Below are positions 1 to 13,600 of a stretch of 64,000 nt of DNA, piece after piece; position 1 is the stretch's first letter; each line of letters begins with the position of its first letter. The translations under genes were made by a program, and so were the position numbers. This DNA is from Parelaphostrongylus tenuis (Eukaryota > Nematoda > Chromadorea > Rhabditida > Metastrongylidae): assembly GCA_019055375.1 (NCBI GenBank), contig JAHQIW010007220.1, forward strand, positions 1 through 64,000, read 5' to 3'. The notes beneath the pieces were generated by a model, which had not been told where the DNA came from, made no database searches, and saw nothing but the letters and a program-made list of their open reading frames with translations.

Positions 1-1084
1 TCAAAAACTTAGTTATTCTATGAGCTATCATGACCTGACATAGCATGCACTGTGCAACATCTTTTTTGACAAACTATATTGTCTTTCGATTTTCAGTCAC
101 TTCATAACTTTTAAGTATTGTATATAATAATGTGTATCAAATCTGATAGATTTGTATCATTGCAATTTTTGTATAAGTTATTACAATTGACAGAATGCCA
201 ACATCACTGTAATGTTATGGTGAAAGAGCTTTTTATTGGAACATAAGCGTTATACGTGCACCAAAAATACTAATATAGTACATAAAATCGTGAAGTAGCG
301 AAACGATCACAAGAAACCCTGGATTCATTTTCAAAAACGGTCAAAATCATAACCAAATAACAAAATTCGCGCACCGGCAGCGATTTGCGGTTCGCGTTAC
401 AATTACAACTGATGGTCTTGTAAGGGTCATATGTGTCATAATCATGCGTGATAGAGAGGCATTCAGTCCTTCTAATTCATGTTCAGCTTCATAGAGCTAA
501 TCACAACGTCCTAAACTCTCAAGCGCTAGAGACTTCATGCTCCTGTGCAAAACTTAGAAATTTCTCGCCAAAATCGTTTCGCACAGAAAGTTTTGCTTCG
601 TTTTTGTTGATCGATATCTTTTCTTACACATTTTCTTATGAGAAAGCACTTATACGTCATCGTTTGCTCGATGCGAATGCTTTATTTGTGAGAAAGTCGA
701 TTTAGATCGCAACATGAGAAATAAGAAGGCGCGAACCAAATTAAACCAGCACACGAGGAACGACGTGATCCTGGAATTCATCTTTCTGGCCTTTCAGCGC
801 ACCTCTCTTTATTCAGAATACGTGCACTGCATCTCTCTAACCGATCTCGTTCACTTTGTAACATACAGGATTTGTCACAGCGATTTTTTCGAAGCGTTAT
901 GCTCAATTTAAGGGTTGGAATCCAATGTGGCTTTCGACAAGGTCAAAATGCCGACGCGGCAGTGTCTCTTACATATAAGTGCTGAATACTATATCACTTG
1001 TTGCCTTGTGATTGATCTAATACAAAAATGTCAAAATTATTCTAGATTGAATCTACACACTTTGTTAACTTTTAGGAACCGAAA

Positions 1085-2205
1085 ATGAACATGGCAAGAC
1101 TATCGATCGATCCCCTTATAATTGCGATTTAGCTCACAATCACGACAGTGTTAGGATGTGGAGTAATGCCTGCAGGACAAAGTAAAACTAGATAGATCAT
1201 ATTTTGCTGCAAATATCACTCTTACATAGAAGTTGATACTTACTACTAGATGCTTAGATGGTCCGTCTTCACGAGTTGTGTGGACCCCAGCACATATTCC
1301 ATATGGTATATTGCTGTCGTGCTTATGATATTCCTTGGTTTCCTGAAGTAATCCTTGCAAGGGTGTTTTCAGGTCTTCAGATGTCGTTCTCAAGGAATGG
1401 ATTTCGGCAATGGATCTTGAGCGGGCTTCCTACTTGTTGATTCTGGAATGATGTTGGGCCGAAATCAAAAGCAGAAGTAGGAAAGAAAATCAACCGACCG
1501 CTCACGGATGATGTAAAGGGAAATTTCATAGAAGTTGAATCTCAATAAAAATGAATGTTTTGACTTTCTATTGGGAAAGTTGTCGTAATCTGAAGGTTTT
1601 AGTAAAAAATTTCGACTTCAATACAAGAACCGTTAAAATGAGCTTCGACCCTCACTCAATACATTCATCTAATGTTCAGCTATTTCTGAAAACACTACAA
1701 AACTCCGTTTCAGCGAGCACCAGGCCTTTCACAGTCAGCGGGTTCTCTTTGTCTGTTGCGATGGCTTACGCAGGAACGACTATTTCTGCTCAAGTACCTG
1801 GTATTGCAAGTGACAGAGGAAGAGCTCAGACATTTGTGCATCGTCTTGTGATGCAAACTGTAAGTCAACACTTTTTAAATCCAATGTATTTTTCAATTTA
1901 AGTCAACTTCCAGAAAGACATGGAATGCACCAATAATTCGACATTTCATCAATCCCTTAGTACTAATGTTACTTTCATTCTGGGTGAAAACAGTTACCAA
2001 TTAACTCTTCTTACGTGTGAAAGAAATGTGCTCCAAAGGTTTCTGATGTTCTCGAAAGCCAAGCTCGCAGCTCACTCCTGCCTGATGCTGCGATCTCGGG
2101 GATTTTGAGTCAGCTTACCATTGACTTATGAACCACTGGAATGCCAGGCTATTGCTCTTACTCTAATGGAAAAGGGTGGGACTTCAATAATCAAAGCCCA
2201 TTAAA
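1085..2205 (+). pseudogene. Secreted-family gene copy A1, inactivated
   Basis: This is a dead copy of the five-exon secreted family whose intact member lies at 27606-30022. Exon 1 starts at 1085 (MNMARLSID...) and keeps the diagnostic GCGVMPAGQ motif, but it has an in-frame TAG at 1130-1132 inside the signal peptide. Exon 2 (1714-1859) is open and in frame (FTVSGF...QVPGIAS...VMQT) with good splice signals. Exon 3 starts near 2039 (LLPDAAISGILSQLT) and loses frame just before TYEPLEC. Exons 4 and 5 are absent; a hammerhead repeat begins at 2262. A splice acceptor lies 8 bases before the ATG, compatible with spliced-leader addition. Family membership is certain by motif order; being dead is very likely. 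Confidence 0.85.
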
Positions 2206-2261
2206 ATGATTCTAGAGAAAATATAACAGACACACATATACGGAACTGTGCCTGTTATTAT

Positions 2262-2530
2262 CCATGAGAATGTTTAAGGCATTACCGAGGTTGTTACGTC
2301 AGAGCCATACGTACGTTTCTGAGGTATCGCCCTTTTCATCAGTGATCCAATTCCCCGCAATGAGTTTTATAGCAGAAATGGAGAGACGCTGTGCATGGCG
2401 ACGATGCATATACTTGTGTTAACCATTTTATCCAGTCGATGAATTGCGGCTGGTAGTGGATCTGTATAAATCCATCTAATCGACTGCTTCTGAACCTCGC
2501 CATAAATATTTTCGCAATAAACAACGTCTC
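2262..2530 (-). repeat. Family-3 hammerhead repeat
   Basis: Also found at 33585-33870 and 62230-62490, with hairpin relatives at 33843-33990 and 39287-39500. On the minus strand around 2345-2305 it reads CUGAUGA, a short stem II, then GAAAC followed by GUA, which is a hammerhead core with a minimal stem III. Stem II is only about three base pairs here, so this copy may be weak or inactive. Confidence 0.55.
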
Positions 2531-3181
2531 CCCATCTCCGCTACAAAGTAGAGTTCAGTAATCGATGAAGAGTACGATCTCTTTGAGGCGTACTGCTTTG
2601 ACATAATGGTTTGAACGTTCTCATGAACTATGTTGAATCTTTATAACCGACGTTCAAAAAACAGTCCATGACATCTTATGTGTTTGTTATTATCCACAAA
2701 AAAAAGTAATCACTACAAATAACTAGAAAATTATTTTAGACATAAGGAAACCATTGAAATGGTTTCCATGTTTCCTTATAGGAAACCACCATCATCGAAA
2801 TCAATTTTTCTCAGTGTCGAATTTCACGATATTATACCAAAAATTTGCTGTAGAGTTGAAACAATTAACGCCGGAAGCAAAACTCTTGCTTTTTTAGTCA
2901 TCACTTCGTACTATTAGGAATGAAGCATATTGCTAAAATATCCAGTTCTCAAATTACCGAATGATCACTAATAAATTGGCGAAAAAGCCCTTTCTGGAAA
3001 AGGAAGAAATCACGAGTACTTAGCTTATTATGCAACAGCATTTACGCAATTCTCGATCAAAAGTAAAGACTTTCTAGACCAATTGAATGTTTTTTCTACA
3101 AAAATACGTGTATAGAAGTTCAACTAAAGTAGCCTAATTTTTCATAGCGAGAAAGTTAATCTAGCATCAAAATTCTAGTAT

Positions 3182-4558
3182 ATAATACCAAAAAATCCGC
3201 TATGGAAGTGGAACAACGCACTTCGGGAGAAAGAACTTTTCGCTAGTAGAATGTAATATGGAAGTCTTGCAACAAAATTGATTAGTCTAAGAATCGCCAT
3301 CTTCCAGGCTATTAATCGAGTACAAAAACATAGTTGAAAAAAAGTGAAGTGTCATGTGACAACTAGAAGTTTGCTTTCCAAAAGATATGGTTCTTTTCTT
3401 GAATCACAGAATGATCCCCTGCAGATGGACGTTTTCTTGACCAAAAAACCCTTTAAGAGGTCGCTCTTGTGATCTTGTATCAGTTGATGCTGATAATATG
3501 ACCTTGAACCTCAACCAACAAGAAGACTACTGCTCCCATGGAAGCGCGCGAAGATAGGAACCTGTCCCAGCCGCCGCGAGCGCGGCGATCCTATGTACCG
3601 AAAACGATGCATATGGTTGTCAAGGAGTTGGACGCCCGTCACATGAGCAGTGCTTACTGGGACCCGTCGTAGCGCACTTCTCCAACCTGCGTAGCGTCAT
3701 ACCTATCTCAGAAATTAGTCGGCTTGACCCACATCCAATGACAATCATAAATAGGATGACGTCTTGAACCAATAGTCCGTACTCTGTCCTTTTCAAAACT
3801 GCACACTAGGAGATTACTGAATTGTGAACGCATATTTTCTTGGCTACTGCAGTATGATGTTCCCCTTATACTATTGTCCTTTGCAAAACATACGCTGAGG
3901 GTTAACGAGTTATAAACATGTCTCCTTGCCTACTAGTGTGTAACGCTTTTTCCTACCTCGCATTATTTCGAAAGCATTGTAAAGCAACTTATTTGAGGAG
4001 AAGAGGTGTAGTGCAATAGCAATGATGCCGCTCACCCGCAGCACTGCACCAGTTGATCCCGTCACAACGCACTCCTTCAATTTAGGTGGAAGTGTTGTAG
4101 TTCGGCTAATTCCAGGATTTCAAGAGTCCTTTCCAACAGCATACAACGCATTCATGATAAAAATGAAAACTACAAGCAGCAGTCGAACCCACACGCCAAA
4201 ATTCCTGTATATAACAACGTTGTCTTATTATTTTATTATGGGTAATGAATGAAAATGAAATTGCCAAGTGACGAAAGGAACAAAAATAGATTGTAAATTC
4301 CAAAAAAAAGAGGGCATAACGTTACCAAATTGATCTCATGAGAAGCATGAAGAACATCTGTCACCCTGTCGTCTTCGTATACTCTCATTAAAGAGACGAC
4401 TTTATATGATAAATAGATAACATATGCTCAAAGCATGTGGCAAGTACAATTTGCCATTATACCGATACAGTGACAATAATTGGACAAGCTTTGATATCAC
4501 CATAATGAATATACACTACGTATTTAAGAGGTATTCATAAGATTATTACGGAATCCTT
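3182..4558. other. Region between repeat and MAD1 3' end
   Basis: This segment is absent from the second copy of the long direct repeat. It contains a GC-rich island at about 3540-3720. I see no supported exon, RNA gene or known repeat. Confidence 0.4.
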
Positions 4559-7500
4559 TCAGTCCTCGTGCACAACGCTGATGGTACCCGTACGTTGATC
4601 ATCTTCAAGATTACGTCGTGCTTCGAGTTGCAGTGTTACAGCTGCGAGAAATCCGGGAATCGAGTGTCGTACTCCAATGTATCTGGAAAGATGTCATAAC
4701 AAAAACGAATAAGAACTCCCTTCGATATAAGAACCTTATATATATAAATATATACAAACACATATATACATGTATGTACACGCATATAGAGGCTCACATT
4801 TGCAATATGTATAAACATATGCGTACACATATACATGTACACATGCACATGTACTTATACACATATGTATGCATGTATATTTGTACATCTTATGTAATAG
4901 GATATAAAATATCACGTGCTTCCGCATCTCCTCCTCCCATGGGCGTCCTTGTGATGATTCATCTTGACCGATATCGAGAAGGTCTACTGTTCCCGTTAGA
5001 GCATTGAACTGCCAAGAAACAAATTTGTTAGCTACAATGCTTTCTACAAATGGTTTCGTTGCCAAAATAACAACCTTGAAGACAAATTGTTTTTCTGTCT
5101 CGTCATATACAGAATTCACACAACATATTCCTTCCTCCACATCTTTAAGTTTGATTTGGTAGCCAGTAAGAGTGGTGCTTATTTCTCTGAAAAAATACTA
5201 ATAACCTAAAAATAGTCTGATAATAAGTGAGCTGCTTGTGAGATCTGAAAAGTACTAGGCAAGCGCCTGTTTCGTCCTCCAGAACTGGTCAGTAGTACGG
5301 TCTACTTCGGTTCAGCAGATCTCTCAAGGCTATTCTCCTCTGTGAAGTAATCGACGCTGAATAATAAATTACCAAATATCAGGTGACAGAATCGCTTGAC
5401 ATTGCAGTGTCTAGCAATGATGAGGTATGATTTATTTCACCAGCCACAAGCTCGACTAATGGTGACTGCAATATCAGGGGATTCAGTCACCTGACATGGG
5501 TGATTCATCATTCAGCGTTGATTCCTTTATGAAGAAATATAGCCTTAAGAGATCGGCTGAACCGAAATAGACTGTGTAACTGACGAATCCTGCAGGACGA
5601 GACAGGCGTCTAACACTTATTAAACCTCACAAACCGGCCCAAAATTTGTTATATCTTAATCAGATTATTACTGTTTTGAGAGAGGTCTATAAAAAGCGGT
5701 CGAATGAAGAGGTCATAACCTAAACTTCACTGACTCCAATGGGCTAAAGCTAACATCTAGTCAGACAAATGGATTAATGTTCATTCACTATCCATCAAAA
5801 TACTGCAAGCAACAATTTTGTACAGAAGTAGGAAAATATCAACGAGCAGCACAGGGTGGAACTATGCTTCACTTGGAGTTGCACCGAACACTGCGCTATG
5901 CCTAACACCGCGGTTACTAAAGGTACAAAGTTCGCGGTGTTCATCAATCCCTGAGAATCCATGTATTCGCCTTCATCAAGCATTGTTTGAGGCGATCAAA
6001 AGCATATCTGACCCTACAATAACTCGCAGTGGACTACCGTTATATAAATTCAGTGCTGCTATCTTTCCAAACAAGTTTGGTACCGATCTGCAGATGTTGA
6101 AGAGATAGAACGCTCAGTGTGCCCTTGGGGCGTGAATCGGATCCAATCACATGTATGACGCTGGGCGCCTTTGACAACTGCGCCCACGCGTCCTCACCAC
6201 AGTTTTTACACGTTAAATTTATGAAGATGGTCGAGATAAACACTCTGATTGGTTTTATCGACAAAGCGACGAGAAAGAAAAATGAATAAAACAATAGCCT
6301 ACAACCCTCTTATACCATGCACTCGTTATGAGTGGAACATTACATGATTGTGAGATCTTTACCTATATTTCTTGGCAATGTCCGTTTGTATGCGGATTGC
6401 GTGCTCTTTTTCACGTTCACTTTTCTTCAGTTGGCTCTCAAGAGCACAGATCTGCTCCTCCCTAGCTTTCTTCCTTTCATAGGCCTCATCACCACCAAGG
6501 CTCGTATCCTAAAACAAAATCTGAAATCATAAATATATATATGAATATGACAACAAGCATTCGTCATACCAATACAGTGGTGGTGTAACGAGTTATATAT
6601 TACTCATGCGTGGCAGGAAAAAAACTGCATTTTTCACTTTGGATTGAACTACTTGTTATTGCAAGCATAAAGTCTCAAATCTTTGAGCTTACATCAACAC
6701 ATTCTCATACTCTTTTCCTGAAAGCCGTATGTAACCAACACTTCTAGCTCTGTAACAGGAATGCAGCTCTCAAAAATCTGATGTTCTCAATGAAGAAATA
6801 ATCAATAAATGATCTAAAATAACATACAGCTCCTCTCTTACGATGGCGTTCCCTTTCAGCTTCCTCTAAGCTGTTTACGGCACACTGCAGAGGATTATTA
6901 CGGAAATGCAATATCTGAGTTTCATCTCCAGCATCCGTAGGCACAACACTAGCATTTTTAAGCTGCGCCTTTAACTCCGCAATTCTCGACTCGCTCTGCA
7001 AACAACGGAGATTAACTACCTCAAAAGCATTCATGTTGGTTAAATATCCAAAAAAAGAATTTACCATGCGAAATTGCTACTAAATCAATTTCAAGGAAAA
7101 AGATACCTCAGCGAGATCCGCTTCCAATTCACTAACATGTTGACGTAATAGAACCACCTCATCCTTGACGCAGGACAATTCTGTATTTTTCGTTTCGACG
7201 GTTCTACAAATTCTTTAATCATTTTCATCTAATAACCAAGCACCCAACGAAATTTACGTCGAGCTGGGATATTACCTTTTTAAAGTACCACAGGCTTCCT
7301 TCTCGTTGTTCAAGGAACATTTGAGGTTTTCGTTGAGGTCAGTCCTAAAAAAATATTGATGGGAATTCGAAATACTGTTTAAACCTAACTCTTACAGCTG
7401 TTCGATATTCTCTAATAAGAGATCTCGTTCAATCGTCAACGCTTCACCATTCTTCCTTGCCCTTTCCGCTTCTAGTCGGGCATTATCAAGTTCGCTTTCC

Positions 7501-7629
7501 AAGATTTCCACACTAAATCATGAATAATAAAACCTCCCAACAATGCAATATTAACTATATGTACTATATGTATGCATCTATACATATACACAGGCACATA
7601 TGTACATATATATGTATACGATATATATA

Positions 7630-7667
<38 letters not shown>

Positions 7668-10600
7668 GTGCGCATATGTATAGATATAAATGCGCACGTA
7701 AATGTATACACACATATGTATATGTACATGTAAGTATGTACATATGCACGTATACACACATATGTATACTTATATGCACATATGTACATATATAATATAT
7801 GCATATTTGCGTATGTCCCATGTTGCGTACGTTTGGTGTATATATGTATATGTAGATGTGGTATCGTGGTATCGGAGTTCTTAGATATTAAATAATAGAG
7901 CACGAGATCCATCTCCCTAGAAGACATCAAAACGGAGGAGTTATATAAATATAGAGGATAAAGGACATAAAAGGTAAAGGATAAAGCTCTCGGTGTTGAT
8001 CAGTCTCTGAAGGATGCGCCATGCAATCGTCTTCATTTCTTAACCTCGTTTGAGGTAATTGGGTGCATATCTGGCTTTACAATGACTCGCAGTGCCCTAC
8101 CGCTGTATCGATTCAGTGCTGCATATCCTCTCAGACAAATCTGAGACCAGTCTAATACCAGTTTACCGACCCCGGTGGGTTGAATGGCTTGGTGAGCCAT
8201 GAGCACGAGATCAAACCATCGACCTTATGTACGACGCAGAGCCCGTTAATCACTGTGCCAATTGTGTTGTATGTAGTTATACAGTTTTACAGAATGACTG
8301 TCGTGGCCCACAGATATGTTAGGTCAGTGTAGCTAACCTCCCAGCCAAATTGGCTATAAACTTAGCAACGAAGGAAAGAAAGAGGGCAAAGAGAGCCCAG
8401 AATGATATTGAATAACACCCTATGAAAATTATACAATAGAACATTTCCACCTTTCAGATAAAGACTGTATCCGCTTCATGACTTCAGCTGCACGATCCTG
8501 AGATGCACCGTCAGTGAAGTCAAACATCTTCTTTGCACATGCTGACCGTAGCGAGTTAAATTCCACCTAAAATTTGAGTGCAGTCCGTAGTAATATGAAA
8601 GACAACCGAGTAAGGTTCTCCTCATTTCTCTTTTCACTACAGAAAGCAATCTTTACGTTGAACTATCCGGTGCGCAATTTATATTATCTGCGTTAGAGAA
8701 TTCGTCATCACAACTAACTGAGCGGATCCCAGCACTTTCTACAATTAATTCGTTTCTTTTACTATTGTTTGAGGGTTTTACTTTTATAGATACCGAGGAT
8801 CTGGTTTGGACAATTCTACTGCAATGTTGAGGGTAGCCAAGCTATTGTTCTCAGAGGGGTTTGTTGACAGACTGCAGGAGAGTGTTGAGGAGGTGGATCG
8901 AACCATAGCCTTGCTTATGACCTTGCTCCTGATACGACGCATGAGCAAACTCTGCCTGCTCCTCCAGCTAATAGTTATTACCAATCAAATCACTTTTGAG
9001 CACAACCCAAACGGATGATACAGAACTGAAACAGAGGTATTTAGAGCTTGGCTAACCAAAATCTCCTCCATGCTCTTCTCTAGTAGACGGTATCTGTGCT
9101 CCGTACTACGCATTTGCTCCTCCATCAGCAAGAATTTCTGAGATCGTTCACTGAAAGTCGAGAAGTAGGAGTGATCCTGGGCCTTTATGTCGAGATAGAA
9201 TATAAAACTTTCGTACTGTAACACAATTTCCCGGTCCCGAAGTCGACTATTTTCCAGTTCTAATCGTTGAATACGCTCATCCTTTTCGTAGTCGATCGAA
9301 GTGTTGGCTAGCGTGCTATTCAGAACCGACTCGCTTTGATTGAAGAGAAGCGACTGATTATCTGAAATTTTCGGATAAATAAAGCATGAATGTAAATTCC
9401 TAACTTTTTTCTTATTAAGTAATACGAACGGTTCTTATGGCACACCGTGGACAGATAAGTCATAGGTTACTCGTTCACCAAGTAATTTTGTTCGCTTAAA
9501 ATTTGACTTCACCGCTTACGTTTCTCTGTTCTGCAAGCACGTTTTCCGGAACACTTATTTGTATACTATAGTGTATAGTTGGACGGCAAGTCTTCATTGA
9601 GAATGTGAGAACCAGTACAAGGAAACTGTGCAGGTTTAGTTAATTTATTCCCTGGAATCCCGAGGTAAACCTAATCAGGGCTTCCTCAAGTGGCCACCAA
9701 ATTATAACAGTCCGACACCCGGGAGTCTTTCTCAGCTTTGATGGTCATGCTGGGAAGTTGAACGCCACGCTGTACTTCACACTGTGACACCCAGAAACAC
9801 CTCTCAGCGACGAAGAGGAGGCATACAATCTGTGAGGTTCTGGCACACTCCAAATTATATCGTCTGCTTCTCCGCCACAGGTGTTGCATGAGTTGCGGTA
9901 CATGAATCTAAACCTCACAAAACCATCTTGAAACTATTACAATCAGGAGAAAACGGTCACTGAGACAAAATGACCTAGAGCATTTTCCTAATCGTAACGC
10001 TCTTAAAGTAGTGTTATGATGCTGTAACTACATATTCTAAGATGGTGAGTAGTATCAAGATTTGAATACAGGCGAAAAATGAGCCCGCGCTTCATCTATA
10101 CCGGGCGCGCATGCTGCCTCTACACCACCGACGTAGTAGTGTGTTGTGGTAGTACGCGCTCCCTCGGTTTGGGTGAAAACGGGTTCAACTTTCACCTAAG
10201 ATTCAGAGTGCTGCAGCCACTCAGCATCCTCTGGAACAAGACAGCCAATCACCATGAGTTGTACGGCAGTATCTGTATGTTGTGCACATGGACCATCAAA
10301 GAACACCGTTGCTAACGATGTGAATACTTGTCGCTGCTCTGAGGAATTTCGAACTGTATGAGTTGCTCATGACTCTGACTTCTTATGATGAAAAGCGCTG
10401 CCATTTGAAAGAGGAGAACTTGTAGCGATTCTCTAATAGCAACTTCTACTTACCTTTACCTATGACTGCAGTAACACTGTCATTCAGTTCGCTATCCTCA
10501 TTAAAGCGCAACACAGAAGCACTCGAAGCACCAGTCCCTAACAAATCTCTGCTATACTCTAACGAAACAGAGAAATTAAGAAAGTGCCCTTACTAATGAC

Positions 10601-13600
10601 ATGCTTCTAAGTTTGAGTGCTAGTGACATGCACCTTTATCTGTACCTTCATCAAGTTTACTGTCCAACTCCTCTAACGTTGAGATAACATTTTTCATCAG
10701 TTCGTGAAGACTTTCTAAAAAGCTTATTGTACAGATGAATCTTTCTCAAAAAAAGCTAAATGATAGCACCTTCAACAATGTCTTCTGTAGAGCACTCCGA
10801 CAACGTCCAAGCCGAAGTTAACTAAAAAAGGCAAAAAACCAAGTAACAAAAACATTTTGGTCAATCACCTTCCCTCTCATCCTTCACACATGAAAAAGTC
10901 GCTAATTAAAAACATGTTTCGAACGGCTGAAAATGTGGGCACAGGAGAAGAGGAAAGGAACGAATCGCTAGGATTGGTACGAAAAATTGCCATTTCCAAT
11001 GGATACAAAACATTTGCTACTTGGGAATATTAAAAAAGTGGAATTAGGTCCCTAAAGAACAATACTCCGGACCTGAATATAGTTCCCTTGAAACTGCCAT
11101 TTATATCAGAAATTAGTAGCGAGGCTTGCCAAATTCCGTGGTAGTCATTGGAATCCCACCTCCCACCCTACGCCATCAGCTGATCCGCAATAGACTTTAC
11201 TATCGATTCTGCATCACCAAAAACTTATAATCTGCCCTAGTGGAAAGGAGGAGGATTGTATGACATCGGGCGCAATTTATTTGGTAACATGTAAGACATG
11301 TGGGGAAGAACATATAGTCGAAACGGGTAGAGCACTTTTCACCCGCATAAAAGAACATCTAGATAGTAATTTAAAAAAGATAAAAGCAGACCTTCAGGTT
11401 TACATAGGGCACAAAAACACAACAACAACTATTTTGATGTGACTATCACAATCCTAGCGCAGAAATCAAAAGCATCCACGCGCAAGACTCTTGAAGCATT
11501 TTGGATAAACGCCCAAAATCCCGAAATGAACCGGGAGGACGAGTGTGTCACCATCACACAAGTTCTCGCGTCTTTTCTTTGTTTGATCTTCTAACTTGAC
11601 GTAGGCAGCATATAAATAAAACCATTCGAATCATTTAAATAGTCTAATACTACATACGCTCAGGCTCTGAAGAAGGCGGGTCGCCGAAACGTCAGCCGAA
11701 CTTCTACGACTAATTTACCAACCCCGCGTCAGCTAATCAGGATAAGTTTTCTCGATTTCCATATAAAAATGAAAAAAGGTTAATTGCAAAGTAATCTATA
11801 ACCCATACCCGGATGAAGACTAGTTTTAGACATCTTCAATTTATTAAATGTCGAAATGAACCTGACTAAAGATGTTTTTGAATCCTGTTATATACGCCTT
11901 CGAACCCCTGATCATTTTAATCATAAACTCCGCGAGACAATAGGAAAACTAAGATTTTCATTGTGTTGGCGTGATCGATAAAAAATGATTACCATTCGCA
12001 AAGCGCATGCATCCATTTCATGCATAGTCTTTTCACCTTCTGTGGAAAAAAAGCTTATTTGCTATACTTTTGTGTCTAACTGATAGCTTATTCAAAGCAG
12101 GTATCATTCCAAATATCATGCATAGAGAGCTACTATCTACACAAATTTTTCACAGGAACCTTATTAGGCGAGTACTTTATTCTCTCGAGACAGCGCGCAC
12201 CATATCTGATTCACGACTTGGAGGATTTCTTGGCTGAAGACAAAGTTTCTACATAAGTTTCGACAGTTATTGGATAGCTAGAGGGACGGCGATTTCAATG
12301 ATCTGCTCAGTTTCTAGAATGATAACCCTATTGTGGTGCAGCAGACAAAAGAAAATTACGTTTCACCTTCCGTACGCGTTTTTGCTGAGTCACGGTATGG
12401 ATTTTTCACTAGACTTTTTATAGTCATTAGATAGCATAGAAACAACAAATCATTGCTAATACTATAAATCAAATTTCTTTTCGAAACGAAGGAAAATCTA
12501 CAAAAAATGGGAAAATCGAGCGTCTCTTTAATCGCGCTGCGCGCAGCGATTTCAATCGTCGACTTGGCGCAGCTTTCGTTATCTACTTATCATATTTCCC
12601 TGTTTCAGAAAAAAATCGGTTTCTCTAAACCTCTGATACTCTACAATTTCCTGTAGAAATCTCATGCGCATTTAATACACATATAACCCTTACGCGAAAA
12701 GAAAACTCCGAAAATGAAACAAAACCTCCTTTTCCTGCTATATGATACTGTGGATGGCAGTTCAAAAAACCAAACTTAAATTCAGAGTCGTCATTTTTGA
12801 GCTGTCAGACGACTGGTAGGTGTTTATTGCAAAATCATTCACCCACCCAAGCCGAGCGAAAAACGCGTGTCGAAGAAACGCAGACTTCTCTTGACTGTTA
12901 TAGTGCGCTTGAAAGGCCTTCCAAAAACCATGCACAATATTGAAATCTTCGTTTGTAAAGTTTCGTATGACTTCCAACATTACAGCTGAAAAATTTGTGC
13001 CCCACGAAAAAGATCTCCTCAAGTCGTGTATAGAACACACAGCGTCCCAAAGGATTAATGCACAATGCACCTGGCAAGAGATAGCACTCCTGTAGTCCCG
13101 CTAGCATTCAGAATTAGGGCTGATTCCTTTAACAAATTTTTTTTTCACGGAAACCTCCTTTGATTCATTCTCATTATCATTCTACTTTGCGCTCTCATAC
13201 TCTTCTTGATATTCGGACCACTCACTGCACGTCTCAGATCTTCATTTAATAATCCCCTTGATAGCATTTCCTTCTCTGCAAGAGTCAGTCGAGCCTTAGT
13301 AGATTGAAAATAACGGTAGAAGCACGTAGCAGCTTCTCGCCATCTATCCCGAGAAAGGGCGACCTGTGAAAGCATAAAATATGATGATAATGAGATTATA
13401 ATAATTGTCTTACTTGTGAACACAACCACTCACCTCTTCAACTTCACGTTTCACCTCATCCAACTTAGCACTAGAACTTTGTTTCACCATTTCTTTTTCC
13501 TTTTTCAGCTGAACAATCTCCACTTGTAAATGTTCCGATTTCTTCTTTTCACTCTGGAATCTAGACTCTCAGTGGAAAAACAGATTCAAAGAAAACACAA

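Larger units (their letters stand above)
1..3181. repeat. Long direct repeat, copy 1 (mate 59960-63168)
   Basis: Bases 1 onward match 59960 onward in the same orientation with scattered substitutions and small indels. Both copies hold the same broken secreted-family gene and the same family-3 hammerhead repeat. Similarity stops near 3181. In the second copy the sequence then jumps to the equivalent of base 4726, so 3182-4725 is missing there (or inserted here), with short 'tata' homology at the junction. The repeat then continues through MAD1 exons 18 and 17 and the first hammerhead element. By eye the copies agree at clearly more than nine bases in ten; I did not compute identity. Confidence 0.9.

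Noticed and set aside
4618..5140. Open frames of 129 and 134 codons on both strands
   Set aside because: They run through the tata/catg tract; the minus-strand one is real MAD1 exon sequence only at its start and then enters the intron repeat.
7472..7930. 152-codon minus-strand open frame rich in Tyr, His and Ile
   Set aside because: A translation of a microsatellite; only its far end overlaps MAD1 exon 12 context.
12762..13107. Minus-strand open frames of 102 and 69 codons in MAD1 intron 4
   Set aside because: They lack exon-like splice phase with neighbours; exon 4 joins directly to the exon at 10821 in phase.
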